Source: Micromussa lordhowensis
Lineage: Eukaryota; Cnidaria; Anthozoa; Scleractinia; Lobophylliidae
DNA: 64,000 nucleotides
Direction: 5' to 3'
Assembly: GCA_964020085.1 (NCBI GenBank)
Contig: OZ026600.1
Span: 29,687,843-29,751,842 of the forward strand
The position numbers were made by a program, and so were the translations under genes. Below, in pieces: positions 11,711-23,523 of this stretch; positions within the stretch are counted from its first letter, which is position 1, and each line of letters opens with the position of its first letter. Under the pieces are notes generated by a model. It saw only the letters and a list, made by a program, of their open reading frames with translations. It ran no database searches and was not told where the DNA came from.

Positions 11711-12049
11711 ATTCTTTTAAAATCATGCACACAGCTTTATAAAAGTATATGATGACATGTACGTGCGATCTCTGCAGTTGGAAAATGTTTATTAGCCGAC
11801 CAGAACAAGATGGCGTGACAAACCGGCGCGTGACCCTAGCAAAAATTCCTAACCTACCACGAAGAAGCTCTTTGAGCTCATAACGGAAGGTTTCAGCAAT
11901 TACACCGTAATATCATTTTACGGTATATAATCATCTGCAAGACAATTTTTAAAGAGTGTATCTTGATTTTAGTCAAGAGACGAAAAACAGGCAAGATTCT
12001 TTTAATGATATAGTGCATGTCACATTACATACTAGTCACGTGTCCAGTT

Positions 12050-12494
12050 GCTACTTGCACATGCCCATAATCCTTTGCATTTTGGGGGGTAACCAGTAGA
12101 AGAAATGTATGGTATCATGACAAAAATTAGTTCGGTGAGCTCGCAAAACCAGCTACTAATGCTTAAAAATGCACCAGAATTTACCAAAATCATGATAAGA
12201 GAAATTTGTACTAGTTTATAACTAAATGTAGAGAATTTTTTTTTGTTTATCGTCTTGTAATTTTACAGACGATGTATGGACAAAAATAAAATATCTCTAC
12301 ATTTAGTTATAAACTAGTACAAATTTCTCCTATCATGATTTTGGTAAATTCTGGTGCATTTTTAAGCATTAGTAGCTGCTTTTGCGAGCTCACCGAACTA
12401 ATTTTTGTCATGATACCATACATTTCTTCTACTGGTTACCCCCCCCCCCCCCAAAAAAAAAAACGCAAGGGATTATGGGTCATGTGCAAGTAGC
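12050..12494. mobile_element. Foldback element with about 195-bp arms
   Basis: The left arm starts GCTACTTGCACATG and the right arm ends CATGTGCAAGTAGC. They are inverted and nearly identical over about 195 bp, for example TGTATGGTATCATGACAAAA and its reverse complement. The spacer is about 60 bp. The right arm carries a run of 14 C and a run of A where the left arm has TTTTGGGGGG, a slippage difference. No open frame. A transcript across it would fold into a long duplex. Confidence 0.8.
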
Positions 12495-13523
12495 GAATAC
12501 TTCCTCGTTCCCAGGAGCGCGATGCGCGGAGTCAGATATTCGCCTGGCGTGTTGCAATCCGACGCCGCGTTTTTCCCTGCCACTGGGGAGACGCCAACGG
12601 CAACGGCAACGTCACTGAACAAAAGAATAAATGAGTAGTACAATGAATATGCACGTGCGTTATAATTCTTGGTACATTTCTTTGCCGTCCTCTGCAAGAC
12701 AACAACGTGAAATGACCAAATTCTGCGTTGTCTGGAGAACGTGAACCAGGACGGCTAATTTTTAAATTTTTATTTCAAATTTATCGCCGTATCCTAGATT
12801 CAGTTTCGTGATAGTTTTGACAGTGATAAACAAAGTAAATGACTTCAAAGTACCGCGAGATTCGTAGGTAAAACATAACTTCATTTTTTAATCGACATTG
12901 TCCTCGGCGTCACCGTCGTGATTTCGTAAACTCCCTACTGACAAAATGTAGGCGCAATTAGATCCAGCCATTGTCGTTCTACTCGTTTTTCGCCGACCGC
13001 GCGCGCGACCAAAAGAAACGGAGGCTCTGGGGACGAGAATGAGATATAACAAGATATGTTTTAGACAAATGAACAGACTCAAGAGAAGATCAAGGTATTT
13101 GCCTTGATTATCTCTTGAAAGACTACACCTCGTTCCCATGATCTTCGTGGCACGATCACGGGGCCAGCGAGGTTACCAAGTTATCAAGGCACTGAAGGCT
13201 CCAGCTGGATACAGATAAGCTGCATCAGGGGGTGTTTACATGACACCGGGGCAACTTTTCGCCCCGGAGCGAGTTCACTCCGATTCCCTGTTATGGCTCT
13301 ATATTTGTTTACAGTACATGATACCACCACAAAACGGTTATGCCGGCGCGAGTCTCCCCGGCGTGAGTTCACCCCGGTTCTCGCACCGGGGCGAGAATTT
13401 CACTCCGGTACGAAATCTCGCAACAGTATCATGTAAACGCGAAACGACCACCCATTTCAGTGTGAAATCGGTCTGTCGGTAGACTGGAACGAGTAGCGCA
13501 TGCGTAATGTTTGCGATTTTGAA

Positions 13524-13791
13524 CATTCTCGTCCCCAGAGGCCTCGCTCCTTTTGGTCAGCACCAAGAATCGCGACCTCTGGCCTGGTCCAACGACATTC
13601 TGTTTTTGAATGGCTTTGTGAACACATGCAATAGATTGAAACCAGAACCAATCAGATTTGTCAGACTTGACTCTGAGCATGCGCAGAGTGACGGGAAGTC
13701 CGTGAATCGTGGACTTCCGGTGTTGGACCTGGCCAGAGGTCGCGATTCTTGGTGCTGACCAAAAGGAGCGCGGCTTCTGGGGACGAGAATG
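13524..13791. mobile_element. Foldback MITE with about 70-bp terminal inverted repeats
   Basis: The left end, CATTCTCGTCCCCAGAGGCC through CACCAAGAATCGCGACCTCT, reappears inverted at the right end with a few mismatches. Truncated relatives with GGGGACGAGAATG lie near 13031 and 27715. There is no transposase. Several overlapping open frames on both strands are read-throughs of the repeat. Confidence 0.75.
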
Positions 13792-14364
13792 GATTTTGAA
13801 CCAAACGTATATTTGCTTCCGCAGGGTTTTGGCCCAGAGGCCAAAACCCGAGGAGGCATTAATAGGACCCCCCGCGTATAAAGAATGTGAAATATTGGTG
13901 TAGTATCGGTAGTGTGCGAATCGAGCCCGAATTGAAGAAACTAGGCGCGCACGGCGGTCCTGGTTAATTTTTCAGTAAGCTCGCAAGGCAACTATGGGTA
14001 ATTCTTGCAGAGAGGTATCGCGTACGCGAGGATATAAGAAAGTAATGAATGGTTCCATGTGTGTACTTTCCATTTAAAATCAACCTTTCCGACATTCATT
14101 TCTTAGCGGCCTGCAAGCGATCCCAAAAAAGATTGCTACAATAAATGAACTGAATACATTTTCATAATAAATAAATAATACAGTTTTCTTATTGCACATG
14201 AAAATTTTTGCGGCATCCTTTAGTTTAATTCAATAGCCTGGAAGCATAAAACTAAACGTAAAATTTGTAATAAAAGCTGTACAGTTCATTACATAATAAA
14301 CGTGATATCCAAAGCGTGGGCAGATGTAGCGAGAACTATTACTAGTTTATCAATAAAGGGGGCA

Positions 14365-14401
<37 letters not shown>

Positions 14402-14422
14402 CTGGGTATTACAAGATAATTA

Positions 14423-14612
14423 GGTTTTATCAACTGGAGTGATAATGTGAATTGGCCACCGTAAAGAGATTCGGAAGCTGACGTTTCGAGCGTTAGCCCT
14501 TCGTCGGAGCGAATCAATTGATTCGCTCCGACGAAGGGCTAACGCTCGAAACATCAGCTTCCGAATCTTTTTACGGTGGCCAATTCACATTATCAAACCA
14601 GTTGATAAAACC
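14423..14612. repeat. Near-perfect 190-bp palindrome with hammerhead-like arms
   Basis: The two 95-bp arms meet at GAATCAATTGATTC with no spacer and differ at about four positions. Each arm carries CGACGA, then AGGGCTAACGCTC, then GAAAC, followed by GTC or ATC. This resembles a hammerhead ribozyme core (CTGANGA, stem II, GAAA, short stem III) with the first bases changed. Arms end in GGTTTTATCAACTGG. It sits in the intergenic region before the peptide gene at 16069. Confidence 0.7.
14527..14556 (+). ncRNA. Degenerate hammerhead-ribozyme-like motif
   Basis: Right arm of the palindrome: a CGACGA box, a GGGC/GCTC stem around TAAC, GAAA, and a very short stem III. The canonical CTGANGA is altered to TCCGACGA, so self-cleavage is doubtful. 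A mirror copy sits on the minus strand in the left arm. Confidence 0.35.
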
Positions 14613-15980
14613 AAAATTATCGCGTATTTTATCAACATGAAATGTACCGTTAAATATGACCCAGTCATCACGTAAACGCGATACGAAATCAAATAGTCAT
14701 CTCAGTGTGAAACTCCGAGTTTTCTCATGTAGACACCCCCTCAGTCGCAGAACGATCGCCAGCCAACTAAAAGATCATAAAACTACTGCTGACACTCTGT
14801 ACGTAGGTGTGAGGCAAAGGGCAGAACACACGAAAGAGTTTCTTTGGTACCTCATAAATAGCCTACTTTTTGACTTGTCTAAATTTTTTGCGTTTGTGTG
14901 ACTGATTTAGGAGAGGTTCATCATGATTCAAGCAGACGAAATTGAAAAAAAAAAAACATTGTTTGTTATCGACGAGTTTGGATGGTCTAAAATAACGTGC
15001 CCTGCACAAACGGGCGTTTAGTTAACGAATTCCCACTCACTTACTCACTCAATATCGGTAACATAAAGAGGTCTCCCTCGACAGTACTGAGAGACATGCT
15101 CCAGGAAGACACATGAACAGTTCGGTTGCAAAAATCGAACTTTGTCTAGCATTTGGTGATTTTCATGGAGACCTTTAACCTTTAGGTACTGTACGTGACC
15201 GGCAGTTTTAAAACGACGGCATTCGTGATTTCCTTTCTTTTGTCCTCAAGCAAAATAAGGCATCGATTCATGTTAGAAATTGAACAAAAGTAAAAAAGAC
15301 ACCATGTCGATTTTTTGTTTCTGTTTAGACCTCACATGCCGCGTAATAGAGGCTTGAAATAAATAAGTTACGCCATCTAACGGAAAATCAAAGCGCGTTT
15401 CTTTTAGAACTCCAAAAATGTCACATTAATTAGAGGCGACAAAGGTTTGTCTCTATTTATCTGTGCAACTCACAGCTCCGAGTGTCCTGTATAATCTGTG
15501 ATTAGTTTGCACTTGAACCTAAGCAAACACCTGTTTTCCGATTTACCCGATATTATTTTCCTTCTTCAGTTATCTCGATATATTCTGCGACAGAACTGAA
15601 AAAGTAGCTAAACTAAAACAAATCATTTCATGAAGGAGTAAAGAAATCACAGACCAAATTAAACTTAATTTTGTGCAGATTTCAAAGCTAAAGTTGCATT
15701 TTCACGTATTCGTGATAGAAAGCTACTTCAGATCAGGCACAAATGTGATTTTCGTTTGTCAGCTTGCACCCCGCTAAGATGAGAGCACACGTTCTCACTA
15801 ATCTCATCTGCAGCAGTCGAGTTATACTCTGTTGTATGCACAATCCCGCTTCCTTGTTTCTTGGTATTCACTAAAGAAAAAGATACGCGTAGGCATTTCA
15901 TAGTGACAGTGTATTCACCCACCTACTTCCCAATTCTAATCGTTGAATATAATACTCAATGGGACCCCTAAAAGATAGCT

Positions 15981-15986
15981 TATAAA
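15981..15986 (+). promoter_or_regulatory. TATA box of the peptide gene at 16069
   Basis: TATAAA in the context GCTTATAAAGCG, 88 bp from its first base to the first ATG. The paralogous-looking gene at 33018 has the same box at 87 bp, which supports both. Confidence 0.55.
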
Positions 15987-16068
15987 GCGCGTGTTCGAGT
16001 TTGTGCACTGGAGAAGGTGTTGCCAGAGCAGTTGCAGAAGCAAGTCGGGCTGATTTCTGATCACAGAC

Positions 16069-17372
16069 ATGACGGTACTTTGCAGCAAAAGCAAGATGAA
16101 TAGGTTCGTGTTTGTAGCACTTTTAATGCTGGTACTCCTGGCTGATAACTCTCAAGGAATTATGGGATGGTTTGGAAATGCAGGAAAGCGACCAAATGGC
16201 CGAAGGTCGTTAATTAAGGTATGGTATAAACAAAGCTTGCAAGATATGAGATTTTTCACATTCTGAATTTGGTTCGCGAGCTGGCTTCAAAAGCGAACGT
16301 TTGATTTGATGTATATGCAAGTAAGCGACGAGAGAATCATTTCCTCCCAAAAAAATCATGCGATCGACGGGTATCTGTACGAAAGTTTGATCAATATTTG
16401 TCATGTCTTAGCAGCATTGGGTACCAAGAGGTCACTTGGAAATCGACGCTCCTTACAATGGAAGCTCGTTACAACGTTGTCCTTCCCTAAACAAAAGCGC
16501 AATCAGACTCAGGTTAGATAGGAAATGGTGTCCGAAAAAAATCCAATTTGAATAACAGCAAAGTCGGTCGACCTCTTTTTTTATTCGTCGGTTAGAAACT
16601 CTCGTCGCCTTAATAAGGCCCGAAAAATAAAATCTCGCAAGAAATGTTTCTTTAATCGTTTGGACACTTCTTTTTCACTGGAAAGCGTATAATTATTTAT
16701 ATATTAGTTTCACTCCTCTGCGAACCTCAGCCTTAGGGAGATCATTCAGACTGGTTGGACGCACTGATTCAACAGTATTTTACACACGCTCTTTTGTAGT
16801 TTGCATTCGATAACCAGGGAAAGATGAATAGTGAAAAAGTAATTTAAAGAAAATTATGGGGGAGGGCGGACGTAGGAGGTTAAAAATGTTCTTTTTTTGC
16901 ATTTTTACTGCATGACACTCAAAGTGGCACGACAAAAAACCGGACACAATTAGTGGGTGTTGCGTAAAACCGGTACCCCCAAGAAACATTGGATGAATAT
17001 TGTTTTCCCGATATCTAAGTTCACAGCAGATTGGATGAACAGTGAAAACATCCAGTGAGAAACGACACGCACCAAAGAAGAATGGCTACGCGCCAACTGG
17101 AAACTAACCAGATTTTACGCGGCCAATACACAATCAGAACAAAGCAGAACAACGCCCTACTGTAGTAAGAAACGAAATTAATTAATGAATAATTCGTATT
17201 TTTCTCCTAGTTGCAAGATCATTCGGAACTGACGCAGGACAATAACGCAACACATCGTCGCAACACGAGAGTAAGAGCTCTGGAACAAAATGGAAGACCA
17301 GCGCTTAAAAATCATCGACGCCGCAAGGAGGTCCTTCTTGGAAAGCATTTTAGCTTGAAGATTGAACAGTGA
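16069..17372 (+). CDS. Small secreted peptide precursor 1 (neuropeptide-like)
   Basis: Exons 16069-16218 and 17211-17372. The junction is AAG|GTATGG to TTCTCCTAG|TTG in phase 0, and the frame closes at TGA 17370-17372, giving 103 residues. The start could also be the second Met at 16096, which has the better purine at -3. A signal peptide (MNRFVFVALLMLVLLA) is followed by IMGWFGNA-GKR. A Gly before Lys-Arg is the standard signal for dibasic cleavage and C-terminal amidation, predicting an amidated peptide ending in Ala. Further basic sites (GRR, HRR, HRRRK) follow. The C-terminal half is polar and has no cysteine. Layout, TATA distance, phase-0 intron and one GKR site match the gene at 33018-35212. 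The family is not recognised, and a host-defence or other secreted peptide is also possible. Confidence 0.68.
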
Positions 17373-19471
17373 CGCATTTAACGGGCGGAAAATTGATTTA
17401 ATGCCAGTCTAACCGTACATGTTTCAACTCGCTCGCAAAGGTCTGGTGGCCTTCCGCGTATGAGCCTGTAACTTCAAGCTTTGTTATTTTCTACTTCTCA
17501 AACTCATTTGAAATAATTCATCGAGTTTAAACAAAGGAAATCATAACTGTTACTGCGTATGGAAACCTGATCTTAATTAGCATAGATTTTTACAATTTCT
17601 CGTTAGTTGTAGTTTCGATTGACAAGTATATATCAAACCTTCAAGACAGTTTTTGATCACATTTCCAAACACCTTAAGTTTCGTCCAAAATTGCTCTGCT
17701 TCGCGTCGAATCGATCGTATTTTCAACTCTCTTCTCGTTGTTTGCAAATGTGGTCAAATACGGTTGTTCTTGTTTGATATACTACATTAATTTGTGTTCC
17801 AATAGCTGATGAAAGCAAGTCACTTCACTTTCGCTCTCACTAGCCTCTCTTTAAGCTAGCATATAAAACGAAGAGGAAAATCGTCCGAGTGAGAGTGGTT
17901 ACTAGTTCCGATAAGATTGTCACCATTTAGATGATTTCCAGTCCGTACCGCGCAGCCTCATCATCCTAATTTTTATAAACATTATAAGTTACCATTCGGT
18001 AGAATACGAATCGATGTTATTCGTTACGGACCACATACATTATCTTTGAAGCCTTTCAAATTCTTTTTCCAACATCTTCATTGATTTTTACAGCTGCGAA
18101 ATTGTTTCATCGTGTGATATGAGAAAGAACGAAGCATACAACTTCGACCGCTTTGCACCATAATGGCGTTTGTTTTGAAACTTTGAATTTACTTCATGTA
18201 AGTAGTTGCGAAATGTTTACATTTTGTGATGTCTCACATGAAACAAAAAGGGAAAACGCAAACAAACTCTCGAGAGTGCGCAGTACGGACTGGGAATCAT
18301 CTTTAACTACACGTTCTATTCAGGACCAGTCTCCCTGCGACGATAACAATTCTCTATCGATAATCAAACATTTGCTTTGGAGAGCTTTCACACGACTGTT
18401 GGTGTCTCAAACCAATCCTGTGGGATTTGAACTCTTATCTTATGTAAACACTTTCTTTACTAAATTTGCAGGGCTGCTGGTCACTTAAAGTGAAAACGCT
18501 CTAACTTTTACAATAATTAGAAAGGCCAAGGAAGCCATTCTTTGAGACTTGTTTTGATGAGCTTTCACGGTAAAATACATACATGTACTGGTAAAATAGA
18601 GCCAATAATTACACAATGGTTCGGATTTGCTGCCTGTTTATGGCTTTACTAATTTACAAAGAGTTCTCTGAAAATTACATGATTACAACCACATCAACTA
18701 GTTTCATGACCATGTGTACCATTTTTCCGATAAATAATCACCAAATAATGACTTATTTTGCAACCGTGCACATGTATGTGTTTGTTTCGCGCAAGGTCTA
18801 CGATCTAGCTGTTAATAGCCAAGATTACTCTGTTTATCTGTTAAATAAATGCTTGGGTAACAATGATATTGTTCCCATTTCGCGTCATTCTTCAAAGTAT
18901 CAAGATGCACTGTACAAAGGAAGAACTGATGGTTGCCAAAAAAAGAAAGAACAACAATAACATCACAACGAAATGTCCAGAATCTGTTCAGCGGCTTTAT
19001 AAATGAACGGTACTTGACTAGAGCCCCTGCCATACTCTTAAAACTACATTGAATATTCCAGCGACGTTCTTGTAAGTTCTTAGATTGACTGTTCGAGATC
19101 ACCGATATCTCCACTGAAGTCATGCAACGCTCCCTGTCCTCGCGCGGCCGCTTGAAACCGACTGGTCACACTGTGTCAAAGTGAGGGTTGCAGGTTGTTT
19201 GCTTACCCACCTAGCTACGCCCCTGCATTCCTTTCCCATTGTTTGCCTTATTTCTACTTGAACCAATCAGTGCTTAGAAACTGTATGCGCTACACCAATC
19301 ACAGCGTGGCTTGCCGTCTTGGAGGGGATGCTGTGACGGGGAGCTTTTCGAGACTTCGGCACGAGTGGTGCAAAGGAGGTTAAGGATCACTCAGTCAGGG
19401 GCACTCCATGTGACAGAAAATCTACACTGTAAGCGACTGGCACACCCAAGCTAAAAGCAACATACAGCTTT
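17373..19471. other. Intergenic, no gene seen
   Basis: Open frames at 18153-18488 and 18616-18960 have no signal peptide, domain or paired splice sites, and the composition is AT-rich. I see nothing I can name here. Confidence 0.5.
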
Positions 19472-20605
19472 TTAACTCTTTCTTTGCCCAAATAATATGG
19501 CATGACAGGTTACCGCCATTTGCAAAATAGTTCGCCTGACAGCAAAAAGGAACGCTATCGTGAGAAGGACAAGGCCAAACATGTACACCCACGCTGTTTG
19601 GGCATCTTCTTGGGCGCTTATTGCGAGATTCACTGCCTGGACCTGAGGAGGAGGATCCAGGACCCACCTCAAGTACACAGCAAGGAGCCCCAACCCTGCT
19701 CCAGTTGTGTCACTAATACAACCGTCTGCAAAAAAGCACAAAGAGACAATTTTAATAGTGACCCAAAGCATCAGCCGTCAAACAGTTATTTTCATTTTTT
19801 CAAATTTGCTGCATGTTGACCCATACTGTAACACCTTTATTATTGTACATGTATGTCCCTGGTTAACTTAATCCGTTCATAAGTTTAGAGTAGGGGCTAA
19901 ATAGGTAAAGATAAAGTCTGCATACAAGCCAAGTGGCTCATCAGGCTGGAGCTTATCCCGGGTTCTGTAGCATGAAGCGACAAGGAGTTTTTCTACTCCC
20001 CCCTGGATAGGATGCTAGTCGATTGCAGGATTTCCCAGCATTAAATTTGCCAGTACCCATTAGTACACTGTCACTAGGGTGGAGAGAGGCACTATGAGAG
20101 TAACGTGTCTTGCTCAAGAACACAAAACAGAATGTCTCCGGCCAGGGCTCAAACCTGGGCCGCTTGATCTGAAGTTGAGTGCACAAAGCATGGGGCCAGT
20201 GCTCCTCCACAGGGGCTTCAATAGAGACAGGGAAAAAAGGGGCCTGAAATAAGTCTGAGCCGTTTTACTGCAGGATCATTTTGATGTGAACTTGAGAAAC
20301 ACACAATTCCCCACAGGGCATCTCTCTGCCAAGGGGTGTGTTATGGGTGCTGGCCATTTGCAATAAATGTAACGCCAACATGACAAGATACTAGAAATAC
20401 ACTGGGTGGACTAGCAGTCTCATCAAGATGGATTAGAAACACTGAGCCAAAAGACTCTCCTGGTATTGATAAGGAGGCAGTACAGTACAGGTTTAAATTT
20501 GCACACAAAATAAACTTGTCTAAAATCGAACTTTGTTTAATCTTGAAAGCTGACAAGAGAAAATAATAATAACAAAAATAATAATAAACATAATAATATA
20601 ATTAC

Positions 20606-20679
<74 letters not shown>

Positions 20680-23463
20680 GCCTTTATAAACCAAATGATG
20701 TTTTTAAAGTTCATGTTGTTTAATCAGACATGTTTCGGATGAAACATCATCCATCGTCAGTTGTACAGAATAAAATGAAGTGGTGCAATAAATAGTGTCA
20801 TATAGTGAGACATTAATATGAATAATTAAGGATGAAGGCGAGAACAGAATAAAGACAAACATTGAACTACATAATGTATTTAAGCTAAGAAAAGAGACTA
20901 ATTAGTATGAAAGGGATAAATTAGGATGTTTGACTTGGGAATTTAATGACGGCTGCTCCCAAAGGATGTGCATGGCTTCTTTGATTTTCAATTAGAAACT
21001 TGTTGGAGCAGAGTCGAGGATTTTAAAACAATCTTCTGAACAAAGGGAGCGACAATTTTCAGAACCTCTCAGGTGCTTAAAGATGTGAGAATTTTTGTCG
21101 GAAGCAAGATGTTCACGAATGCGAGTGACAAAGTGTCTATTGGTTTCACCAATATAACAGGCACTACAGCCTGCACATGAAAACTTGTAAATGACTCGCG
21201 ATCGTAAACCCGCAGGGATGGGGTCCTTGGCCCCAAACCAACTCTTGATTTTAAACGGGGTGAACACCAACTTAATTTCCAGGTCGCTGCACAGTGTGTT
21301 GACTAATTTCCTAATTCTGCGTTGTGTTATAATGGAAAAAGGACCGATGTACGGTAATTTAAAATACAAACAATTGTCCTTACGAGCACCACTCTGAGAG
21401 GAATCGGGGGTGAAGTGATTGTTAAGAAATTTTCTAACAACATTCTCGATAACACTAGAAGGGAACGAATTCTTCCTTAACGTTTTGGTAAGGTTGTTTA
21501 CGTCCAGATGAAAACCAGCCCAAGTGTTATTGATTTTAAATATTCGGTCAACCAGAGTACGTACTAATCCTAATTTGTAACTAAAGGGTACAAAACTACA
21601 ATAATTAGTGAGAAGACCAGTGTAAGTCTTCTTGTGGAAAACCGAGGTGATAATGCCCTGATTACTATGGTTATCTAAAAGCACATCTAAGAAGGGGAGC
21701 TTCTGGTTTTCTTCCCTCTCCATAGTAAATTTGATGTTGGGATGCTGGCTGTTGATATAACTAAAGAAAGATAACGCATCCTGTTCGGTATTGAACAAAG
21801 CAAAGGTGTCGTCGACATATACGGTAGAACTCAATACCCGAATTGTAATTCTCTAGCCAGCGTTTCTCATGGTGGCCCATAAAGAGATTAGCTAATACAG
21901 GAGCAAGCGGGGAGCCCATGGCTACCCCATCAATTTGATCGTAAAAATTACCCAAAAAGGAAAAATGGGTTTGGGCAGTGGCAAACAAAAATAACTTAGT
22001 AAGATTTTCCCTTCCTAATTTAATATCTGGGTAACCCTGCATAATGTAGTCTACCGCTAAGTTGATAGATTCGACGAGGGGAATGTTGGTGAAAAGACTT
22101 TCGACATCAAAAGAAACCATGAACTTATTATGAGTATGGAGCCTAGTGACCTCACTAACAAAAGTAAAAGTGTCTTGAGCACAGTAATCATTAGGGATGT
22201 GAGGGTTTAACAATGTACATAAATACTTAGCTAGATTGTAATTATAGGTTCCAATCGACGAAACAATGGGCCGGAAAGGAGGTGTCGATGAATGATCTTG
22301 AACCTTGTGCATCTTAGGGAGCCCATAAATTCTGGCTGGTTGAGATCCTGATGGATAAATCTTGTCATAGATGATGTTATCATGGGCTCCCCGCTTGCTC
22401 CTGTATTAGCTAATTAATCTCTTTATGGGCCACCATGAGAAACGCTTTTAGATAACCATAGTAATCAGGGCATTATCACCTCGGTTTTCCACAAGAAGAC
22501 TTACACTGGTCTTCTCACTAATTATTGTAGTTTTGTACCCTTTACTTACAAATTAGGATTAGTACGTACTCTGGTTGACCGAATATTTAAAATCAATAAC
22601 ACTTGGGCTGGTTTTCATCTGGACGTAAACAACCTTACCAAAACGTTAAGGAAGAATTTTCCCTTCTAGTGTTATCGAGAATGTTGTTAGAAAATTTCTT
22701 AACAATCACTTCACCCCCGATTCCTCTCAGAGTGGTGCTCGTAAGGACAATTGTTTGTATTTTAAATTACCATACATTGGTCCTTTTTCCATTATAACAC
22801 AACGCAGAATTAGGAAATTAGTCAACACACTGTGCAGCGACCTGGAAATTAAGTTGGTGTTCACCCCGTTTAAAATCAAGAGTTGGTTTGGGGCCAAGGA
22901 CCCCATCCCTGCGGGTTTACGATCACGAGTCATTTACAAGTTTTCATGTGCAGGCTGTAGTGCCTGTTATATTGGTGAAACCAATAGACACTTTGCCACT
23001 CGCATTCGTGAACATCTTGCCTCCGACAAAAATTCTCATATCTTTAAGCACCTGAGAGGTTCTGAAAATTGTCGCTCCCTTTGTTCAGAAGATTGTTTTA
23101 AAATCCTCGACTCTGCTCCAACAAGTTTCCAATTGAAAATCAAAGAAGCCATGCACATCCTTTGGGAGCAGCCGTCATTAAATTCCCAAGTCAAACATCT
23201 TAATTTATCCCTTTCATACTAATTAGTCTCTTTTCTTAGCTTAAATAGTTCAATGTTTGTCTTTATTCTGTTCTCGCCTTCATCCTTAATTATTCATATT
23301 AATGTCTCACTATATGACACTATTTATTGCACAACTTCATTTTATTCTGTACAACTGACGATGGATGATGTTTCATCCGAAACATGTCTGATTAAACAAC
23401 ATGAACTTTAAAAACATCGTTGGTTTATAAAGGCCATATCTTACTTCGTGCTGCTACGAAGCC

Positions 23464-23523
<60 letters not shown>

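Larger units (their letters stand above)
13226..14742. mobile_element. Nested MITE cluster (outer element)
   Basis: The left edge, AGGGGGTGTTTACATGA, is repeated inverted on the right as TCATGTAGACACCCCCT. Inside each edge a second motif is shared (CATGTAAACGCGA or CACGTAAACGCGA, then TCAGTGTGAAA), in the same orientation. The element has been interrupted by the foldback at 13524-13791 and the palindrome at 14423-14612. The exact nesting is inferred, and the rest of this stretch shows no gene. Confidence 0.45.
20681..22380 (-). mobile_element. Penelope-like element, minus copy (5' truncated)
   Basis: Contains a reverse transcriptase and a GIY-YIG endonuclease in the order typical of Penelope-like elements, with a conserved 3' end that includes a hammerhead-like motif. 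The 5' part is missing: the copy starts at the RT motif ARIYGLPKMHK. It lies head to head with a plus-strand copy, the two meeting at about 22380, within intron 4 of the C16orf89-like gene. Confidence 0.85.
22381..23437 (+). mobile_element. Penelope-like element, plus copy (5' truncated, internal deletion)
   Basis: Starts inside the RT at MGSPLAPVLAN and is nearly identical to the minus copy through to the shared 3' end (GGTTTATAAAGGC, then AAT repeats). The stretch between HHEKR and DNHSNQG is deleted. Outer ends mirror those of the minus copy, so the pair forms a palindrome of roughly 1 kb per arm. Confidence 0.83.

Noticed and set aside
15728..15922. Minus-strand frame preceded by a CTTTAG acceptor-like site
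   Set aside because: No upstream exon or signal peptide could be joined, and the content is not family-like. Left uncalled.
18153..18960. Two open frames of 111 and 114 codons
   Set aside because: No recognised motif, no splice pairing and AT-rich composition; expected by chance in this length.
19903..20217. tRNA gene on the minus strand
   Set aside because: A- and B-box-like segments are present, but the continuing SINE body and a second truncated copy show it is a tRNA-derived SINE.
20520..20714. Poly-isoleucine open frame
   Set aside because: Direct translation of the AAT/ATT microsatellite.
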